DNA of 10,372 nucleotides from positions 1 through 10,372 of the forward strand of contig CADBND010000051.1 of the NCBI GenBank assembly GCA_902795875.1, given 5' to 3'. A program made the position numbers and the translations under genes. This stretch comes from an uncultured Erysipelotrichaceae bacterium. Lineage in GTDB: Bacteria > Bacillota_I > Bacilli_A > Erysipelotrichales > Erysipelotrichaceae. This document shows, one piece after another, positions 6,084 through 10,372 of the stretch (position 1 is its first letter; every line of letters starts with the position of its first letter). The notes beneath the pieces were generated by a model. The model was not told the origin of the DNA, did not search any database, and was given only the letters and a program-made list of their open reading frames with translations.

Positions 6084-6112
6084 AAAAAAAGGAATGCTGA
6101 ACATCAGCATCC
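6084..6112 (-). terminator. Intrinsic terminator in the divergent gap, facing the dehydratase gene
   Basis: On the minus strand GGATGCTGA, a three-base loop (TGT), and TCAGCATTCC form a 9-bp stem with one bulged base, followed immediately by T7 (6090-6084). The core ATGCTGA/TCAGCAT is perfect. Its direction means it ends a minus-strand transcript begun between here and the glycosidase gene. No minus-strand gene lies there, so it is either an attenuator for the dehydratase gene or the end of a small or antisense RNA. Confidence 0.6.
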
Positions 6113-6130
6113 GACAAAATGTGTAACATC

Positions 6131-6160
6131 TTGACAAAGCCATCAAATACACTTGAAAAT
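6131..6160 (+). promoter_or_regulatory. Candidate promoter of the glycosidase gene
   Basis: A consensus TTGACA (6131-6136) is followed after 18 bases by GAAAAT (6155-6160), four of six matches to TATAAT. It lies 38 bases before the coding start at 6199, leaving room for the AGAAAGGA ribosome binding site. No convincing cre (catabolite) site is visible nearby. Confidence 0.4.
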
Positions 6161-6198
6161 ATTTTTATACAGACATATTCAGAAAGGATGTCCCGTAC

Positions 6199-7725
6199 AT
6201 GAAAAAACAATCGATCTCCATTTTCCTTCTTTTGCCGATCCTGTTTCTTTGCGCCTGCTCGCTAAAAGAAAACAGTCTGCCGGATGAACCCTATTCTCCG
6301 GTCTCCTATGAGCTTTATCCCGCACCGGAAGGAGCCTACGTCGGCGACACGATGCCCTACGTCACTGATGACGGTATGCTGGAACTGTATTATTTATACG
6401 ATACCGACCACAACGGCCAGGGATATCATCCGATCTATTCTTTCAGTACTGATGATCTTGTCGGATACGAAGACAAAGGTATGGCACTAAACTACGGCCT
6501 GATGTCCGATCCCGATCCCGCGCTTGGTACAGGATCAGTCATGAAAGACCAAGAAGGCACCTATCACCTTTTCTATACCGGACACAATGATGCCGGAAAT
6601 AACGGTATGGGCAAGGAATGCGTCATGCATGCGACAAGTCCCGACCGCGAGACCTGGACCAAACAGCCCGAAGATACCTTCTTTGCTCCGGAAGGCTATT
6701 CCCATGACGATTTCCGCGATCCAGAAGTCTTCTGGGTGGAAGAAGATAATTGTTACTGGCTCCTTATCGCCGCCAGAAGCAACGCTCAGGGCGGAGTCGT
6801 CGCAAAATACACCTCCGAAGACCTGAAGAGTTGGAACTTCGAAGGACCGATCTACGCACCGATGGAACAGTACATGCTGGAATGTCCGGACCTCTTCTGT
6901 ATCAACGGCACCTGGTATCTGACATACAGTTGGGACTGTGTCACCTATTATGCGATCGGTGAAAGTATGAACGGACCTTTCAAAGCACCGAAAGACAACA
7001 TCCTCGATGGAAAAGGACTGATGAGCGGAAACGGCTTCGTATTCTATGCCGCTAAGACCGCTCAGATGAACGGAAACACCTATCTCTGCGGATGGCTGGG
7101 CAGACCGGGACTTTCTTCCGACTCCGGCGTATACCAGTGGGCAGGAAATGTCCTCAATCATCAGCTTGTCCAGCACGAAGATAAGACGCTTGGCGTAAAA
7201 GAACCCGATTCCTTCACAACTTATTTCTCACTCAATAAAGACTTCAAAGCAGTGAAAAAAGAAGGAAACGTCAAGATCGATCAAAACAATGTCGCCCTGT
7301 CATCAAAAGACGGCAACTTTGCCATTGCCGATCTGGGAACCCGGCCCGCAACGATGTATCTGGAATGCGATGTGACACTACAGAGTGACGGACGTGCCGG
7401 ATTCGCCTTCGGTGGAAGCGAAAGTGATCCTACCTACACTGCACTCTGTCTGGATGCAAGCAGAGATCTGCTTCACTACGAAGGATACGAGATCGCCGAT
7501 CTGGCAACATTCGATCCTGTAGCGATCACCTATTTTGACTTCGTAGCCGGAAATACCCATCATGTGAAACTCGTCTGTGAAAATGAGATCGTCGTGCTCT
7601 ACATTGACGACACGAAAGCCTTAAGTTCCCGCATTTCACATTCCACTGGCGGAGCGCATATCGCTTTATTCGCTGATGATTGTGATGTCTCCTTCAACAA
7701 CATCACGATGTCCCTCCCGAACTAA
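6199..7725 (+). CDS. GH32-like (clan GH-J) glycoside hydrolase, surface lipoprotein
   Basis: Predicted lipid-anchored enzyme acting outside the cell on fructose-containing sugars such as fructans, by family; the true substrate is unknown. 508 residues. The signal MKKQSISIFLLLPILFLCAC has the lipobox L-C-A-C with Cys20. The five-bladed β-propeller spans about residues 40-330. Clan GH-J motifs are present: FRDPEVF (172-178, transition-state Asp) and ECPDLF (229-234, acid/base Glu). The nucleophile block, normally W-M-N-D-P-N-G, reads YVGDTMPYVTDDG (47-59), where Asp50 is the likely nucleophile, as in a divergent GH32 branch with G-D-x-M-P-F. The C-terminal part (about 340-508) is the β-sandwich domain typical of GH32. 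AAAGGA lies 10 bases before the ATG. It is the only plus-strand gene and ends in a strong terminator. No transporter or fructokinase gene is next to it. Confidence 0.88.
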   Translation: MKKQSISIFLLLPILFLCACSLKENSLPDEPYSPVSYELYPAPEGAYVGDTMPYVTDDGMLELYYLYDTDHNGQGYHPIYSFSTDDLVGYEDKGMALNYGLMSDPDPALGTGSVMKDQEGTYHLFYTGHNDAGNNGMGKECVMHATSPDRETWTKQPEDTFFAPEGYSHDDFRDPEVFWVEEDNCYWLLIAARSNAQGGVVAKYTSEDLKSWNFEGPIYAPMEQYMLECPDLFCINGTWYLTYSWDCVTYYAIGESMNGPFKAPKDNILDGKGLMSGNGFVFYAAKTAQMNGNTYLCGWLGRPGLSSDSGVYQWAGNVLNHQLVQHEDKTLGVKEPDSFTTYFSLNKDFKAVKKEGNVKIDQNNVALSSKDGNFAIADLGTRPATMYLECDVTLQSDGRAGFAFGGSESDPTYTALCLDASRDLLHYEGYEIADLATFDPVAITYFDFVAGNTHHVKLVCENEIVVLYIDDTKALSSRISHSTGGAHIALFADDCDVSFNNITMSLPN

Positions 7726-7748
7726 AAGAGACCGGTAACGGTCTCTTT
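7725..7748. terminator. Bidirectional intrinsic terminator between convergent genes
   Basis: AAAGAGACCG and CGGTCTCTTT form a perfect 10-bp stem around a GTAA loop, starting at the last base of the glycosidase stop codon and ending 5 bases before the phosphatase stop. The stem has a GC-rich core with A-rich and T-rich ends in both directions, so it can serve both convergent genes. Confidence 0.85.
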
Positions 7749-7752
7749 CCTT

Positions 7753-8628
7753 CTATATCCTGTGAAATACAGGCCTCATCTTTTCAAATGTACAGACAGA
7801 TTCAAATCCGACATCCTTCAGAATCTTTCTCGCATCATCGAAATGATCCGCAAGATATTTTGTGGAATGCGCATCGGAACCCATCGTAATGATCTTTCCA
7901 CCCATTTCCTTATACATTTTCAATATATCCAGCGAAGGCATCGTATCATCCAGACCGTAATGCCAGCTGGAAGTATTGATCTCGATCCCCTTTCCATCCT
8001 GTATCGCCAGTTTCAATATCTCATATACCCTGTCTTTTACCTTCTCAAAAGGATATCTTCCATTCAGATCATACCGTACGATCAGATCCAGATGAGCCAG
8101 AACACTGTAATCCTTATAGACCTTCATCGTCTCATAGATCGCACCATAGTATTCTTCGTTATATTCATTCTGACTCTTACCCTTCTGAAAACTCTGATCC
8201 CATAATTCCAGATCCTTCACCTGATGCATCGACAGCAATATGAAATCAAGTTTATCCTCATATCGCTTATACAGCTTCTCAAAACGATCGACGGTATGGC
8301 TCTGAACACCAAACTCCAGACCGTTTCTTATCACTATCCGGTCTTCATAGATATCCTTCATCCTATCCAGTTTCTCAAAATAAGCCGGATAATCCACATT
8401 TGCGACCGGCTCAAGAGAATCCAAAGGCGTACCGACCCCATCTCCAAACCGGTATTCGATATCTCCCTCATCCCAATCCTTCTTCGTACCGTAATCCACA
8501 TGATCGGTAAAACAGATCTCATCAAGACCCAAAGATATCCCCTTCTCTATCTGATCCTTCATCAATTCATGGGAATCATCGGAAAACTCCGTATGTACAT
8601 GGTAATCACTAAACATTGTTTTTCTCAT
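7753..8628 (-). CDS. PHP-domain histidinol-phosphatase family protein (HisJ-like)
   Basis: Metal-dependent phosphoesterase of the PHP superfamily. Family members hydrolyse L-histidinol phosphate in histidine synthesis; related PHP proteins have other phosphate substrates, and no his genes are nearby. The 291 residues match family length. The metal ligands are all visible in order: H-V-H (10-12), TDH (41-43), GLEFG with Glu105, SMH (133-135), AHLD with His179, and GSDAH (250-254); EINTS at 216-220 is also typical. No signal peptide. The start at 8628 lacks a clear ribosome binding site, and Met5 (8616) is an alternative matching the usual M-x-S-D-Y-H-V-H start. A startless short frame ending I-L-N-Y-L-K overlaps the ATG by its TGA, downstream of an isolated strong GGAAGGAG. 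It converges on the glycosidase gene and shares its terminator. Confidence 0.88.
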   Translation of the reverse strand: MRKTMFSDYHVHTEFSDDSHELMKDQIEKGISLGLDEICFTDHVDYGTKKDWDEGDIEYRFGDGVGTPLDSLEPVANVDYPAYFEKLDRMKDIYEDRIVIRNGLEFGVQSHTVDRFEKLYKRYEDKLDFILLSMHQVKDLELWDQSFQKGKSQNEYNEEYYGAIYETMKVYKDYSVLAHLDLIVRYDLNGRYPFEKVKDRVYEILKLAIQDGKGIEINTSSWHYGLDDTMPSLDILKMYKEMGGKIITMGSDAHSTKYLADHFDDARKILKDVGFESVCTFEKMRPVFHRI

Positions 8629-8708
8629 TTCAAGTAATTAAGTATTTTTCTTAGGATCCGGATGGCTCCTTCCACAGCTCATTGATCAAATTTTTATAGC
8701 ATTATTTT

Positions 8709-8714
8709 ATTATA
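8709..8714 (-). promoter_or_regulatory. Candidate -10 box for the phosphatase gene
   Basis: TATAAT on the minus strand sits in the AT-rich 125-base gap between the SseB-domain gene and the phosphatase gene. No good -35 box is seen 16-18 bases upstream (TTTTTG region). A leader of about 75 bases would follow, holding a strong GGAAGGAG with no start codon at proper spacing. Confidence 0.25.
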
Positions 8715-8753
8715 GCCGATGATCATTTAAGCAAAAAACGTTATTATTCCGTA

Positions 8754-9887
8754 TTATTCAGCATCCTTTATTCTTGTCTTCATCTTTTCCACGAGATCAA
8801 GGAGTTCCGCATCCACCACAAACGATTCACTGAAAGCATCGATAACGATGCCTTTCACTTTCTTCTCGTTGTTTCGTGCCAGATCTATCGCATTCAGAAA
8901 GCCTGTTTCGATCTTGGAGAAACCATTTCCATATTCACCCATCTCCTCTGCACCGGAAAATACAGGGAAAAAGAAGGATTCGCCGTTTCGCAATATATCC
9001 GGAACCATACGGATCTGATCCTGACTGATCATAGTTTTTCCTTCCACAGAAGACAGATCATCTCCTGCTTCCTTTATCATTTCTTCCATGGCGGCCTGGT
9101 CTTTTTCAGATAAGATGGCAGTGCACGGGATCCATACATCGCTGTCTCTGAGAAGCTCCAGCACATTGAACAGATGTTCTTCATTTCTTTCTCTGTTGAA
9201 TGCTTTGATCGCATCTCTTAACATCTGACCGTCTTCAAGATCCTCTTTTGTGATATTGACGCTCGGATTCATGTCACTGACACAGATCACATGAGAATCT
9301 TCTGTTTCGTGTGTACAGAAGGAGATCGTATCACCCAAATGATATCCGAAGTCCTGATAAGGCTCATTAAGCAGTTTCCCGATGATGAAGTGTTTTTCCA
9401 ATCCTTCGATCCTTACCCAGCAGGCTTCTGCCTGATATCCTCTTCGGGAAAGATGGACCTGAACGTCGTCAACATTGAAAAGGTCACGGGATCCATCCAG
9501 AAAAGCCATCCTTCTGCTGTTCTTGACATCTTCGCTGTATTCATACTCTGTAATGATCGAAGCGACCAGTCTCGTGTCTGTTTTATAAATGATATCTTCT
9601 TCGTTTTCAAGAATGATCCCATCGATATCGCTGACAGTTTCCGCTTTGATGAAGATCCTTTCATCTCTCGGACGGTCATTGTAGATCTGAAGCTCTCCGT
9701 TTCGATCATCAGCTGTACCTAATATCTCAAAACGGAATCCCGTTTCATGATCGATATAGCCGAATGCTAAAACGCTGTCGGCATCTTCAGCATGCGCAAA
9801 GTTCGAAACGACATCTCTTAGCGCTTCAATGGGAAACAAAACAAATTGATAGTAAAAGGGTCTGAAACCCACGGAAGAATACTTCAT
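8754..9887 (-). CDS. SseB-domain protein with N-terminal DUF2314-like segment
   Basis: A 377-residue soluble protein. The C-terminal part (about 240-377) resembles the SseB domain: VWIPCTAILSEKDQ, a F-F-F-P-V-F-S strand, then a helix (IETGFLNAIDLARNN) and GIVIDAFSESFVVD. SseB was named from serine-sensitivity phenotypes in E. coli; its molecular role is unsettled and it recurs in immunity-protein architectures. Residues about 152-205 (ACWVRIEGLEKHFIIGKLLN followed by Y-H-L-G-D-T-I-S-F) resemble DUF2314. The N-terminal 140 residues are unrecognised and β-rich. I start at 9887 because AAAGGAG lies 5 bases upstream; the longer frame from 9902 would use this site itself as codons (K-G-D). The ATG of that longer frame overlaps the macrodomain stop. 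The start is 11 bases past the macrodomain gene's stop, so the two are co-transcribed. No signal or membrane segment. Confidence 0.8.
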   Translation of the reverse strand: MKYSSVGFRPFYYQFVLFPIEALRDVVSNFAHAEDADSVLAFGYIDHETGFRFEILGTADDRNGELQIYNDRPRDERIFIKAETVSDIDGIILENEEDIIYKTDTRLVASIITEYEYSEDVKNSRRMAFLDGSRDLFNVDDVQVHLSRRGYQAEACWVRIEGLEKHFIIGKLLNEPYQDFGYHLGDTISFCTHETEDSHVICVSDMNPSVNITKEDLEDGQMLRDAIKAFNRERNEEHLFNVLELLRDSDVWIPCTAILSEKDQAAMEEMIKEAGDDLSSVEGKTMISQDQIRMVPDILRNGESFFFPVFSGAEEMGEYGNGFSKIETGFLNAIDLARNNEKKVKGIVIDAFSESFVVDAELLDLVEKMKTRIKDAE

Positions 9888-9898
9888 CGCATCTCCTT

Positions 9899-10372
9899 TC
9901 ATTTGATTTTTATATTCAATTCTCTCGCCATCTGCCTTCCAAGTTCAAGAATACTATCATCGATGATCGCAAAGATGATCTCTATCTGATAATCCTCATT
10001 CTCTTTCATCCAGTCGGCACATGCCTGTAAAGCCTTCCTCCAGGCTTCTTTCTTCGGATATCCATAGATCCCTGCTGAGATCAAAGGAAACGCAATGGAA
10101 GTGATATCGTTCCCTCTTGCGATATCCAAAGAAGTCCGGTAACAGCTGTACAGATCCTGCGGTTCATGATGATTCCCGTCCCGATAGATCGGTCCGACCG
10201 CATGAATGATATATCTGCACAGATCAAAACCCGGTGTAATGACAGCCTTTCCCGTCTTACAGCCGCCGATCTTATCGCATTCCTCCTGCAGTCTGTCAGT
10301 GCCTGCCGCATCGAATATGGCACCACATACACCACTTCCTTCCTGAAGCCTGCTGTTGGCTGCATTGACGAC
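9899..10372 (-). CDS. Macrodomain protein, ADP-ribose-binding/hydrolase family (5' end cut by window edge)
   Basis: 157 residues are visible; roughly the first 15-25 are beyond the right edge. Macrodomains bind ADP-ribose and many remove it from proteins or from O-acetyl-ADP-ribose. Visible family motifs are VVNAAN at the very start, GSGVCGAIFDAAG (residues 13-25), CKTGKAVITPGFDL, YIIHAVGPIY (54-63), and the phosphate-binding FPLISAGIYGYP (94-105). In MacroD and YmdB-type enzymes the second motif is G-G-V-D-G-A-I, where the Asp assists catalysis; here it is Cys, so either a different mechanism or binding only is possible. A C-terminal α/β segment ending LNIKIK completes the fold. The TGA overlaps the longer-frame ATG of the SseB-domain gene, indicating an operon. 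The family call is firm. Confidence 0.93.
   Translation of the reverse strand, partial: VVNAANSRLQEGSGVCGAIFDAAGTDRLQEECDKIGGCKTGKAVITPGFDLCRYIIHAVGPIYRDGNHHEPQDLYSCYRTSLDIARGNDITSIAFPLISAGIYGYPKKEAWRKALQACADWMKENEDYQIEIIFAIIDDSILELGRQMARELNIKIK

Noticed and set aside
6535..7176. 213-codon minus-strand open frame inside the glycosidase gene
   Set aside because: It is the antisense shadow of the GH32-like gene, whose motifs are in the plus frame; its composition is that of a complementary-strand frame.
5027..8748. AACGTTATTATT occurs twice, at 5027-5038 and 8737-8748, each just after a minus-strand gene
   Set aside because: Only 12 AT-rich bases, no flanking similarity; chance or common stop-codon context is enough.
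9888..9902. Five-codon N-terminal extension of the SseB-domain protein
   Set aside because: These codons contain the AAAGGAG ribosome binding site for the ATG at 9887, so they are most likely untranslated.

Overview
The window looks like chromosomal DNA of a low-GC Firmicute, probably a host-associated anaerobe of the Clostridia or Erysipelotrichia type. The reasons are the moderate, somewhat AT-leaning base composition, strong AAGGAG-type ribosome binding sites, Gram-positive style lipoproteins, a DHA3/Mef-like exporter and a PHP-type histidinol-phosphatase. This placement is inference; there is no rRNA or other marker gene. I see no tRNA, rRNA, CRISPR array, insertion sequence, integrase or phage gene. 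Ten protein genes are clear: nine on the minus strand and one, the glycosidase, on the plus strand.

Left block (1-2500, minus strand): a TetR-type regulator, a CPBP (CAAX-like) membrane protease overlapping it by 4 bases, and an MFS exporter that runs off the left edge. A 26-bp near-palindrome overlaps the promoter region of the regulator and is its likely operator. Between the protease and the exporter lies a 34-codon leader frame with two mutually exclusive long hairpins, which is the layout of an attenuator. The block reads as a regulated drug or peptide resistance unit with a second control layer on the pump.

Middle block (2500-6000, minus strand): a small conserved protein with a C-x-C-x-x-C motif, a two-helix membrane protein, a 380-residue lipoprotein and a prephenate dehydratase-like protein carrying an export signal. 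The lipoprotein start is broken by an A8 tract: one base less would restore a complete lipoprotein signal behind a good ribosome binding site. A coding-like frame without a start sits between the two small genes.

Right block (6000-10372): a divergent plus-strand gene for a GH32-like lipoprotein glycosidase, ending in a strong terminator shared with a convergent PHP histidinol-phosphatase gene. Beyond these lies a two-gene operon: a macrodomain protein (cut by the right edge; its usual catalytic Asp position is Cys) and a protein joining a DUF2314-like segment to an SseB domain.

The observations most worth a second look are the attenuator before the exporter, the A8 frame break in the lipoprotein signal, the exported prephenate dehydratase with a divergent ACT domain, and the macrodomain/SseB pair.
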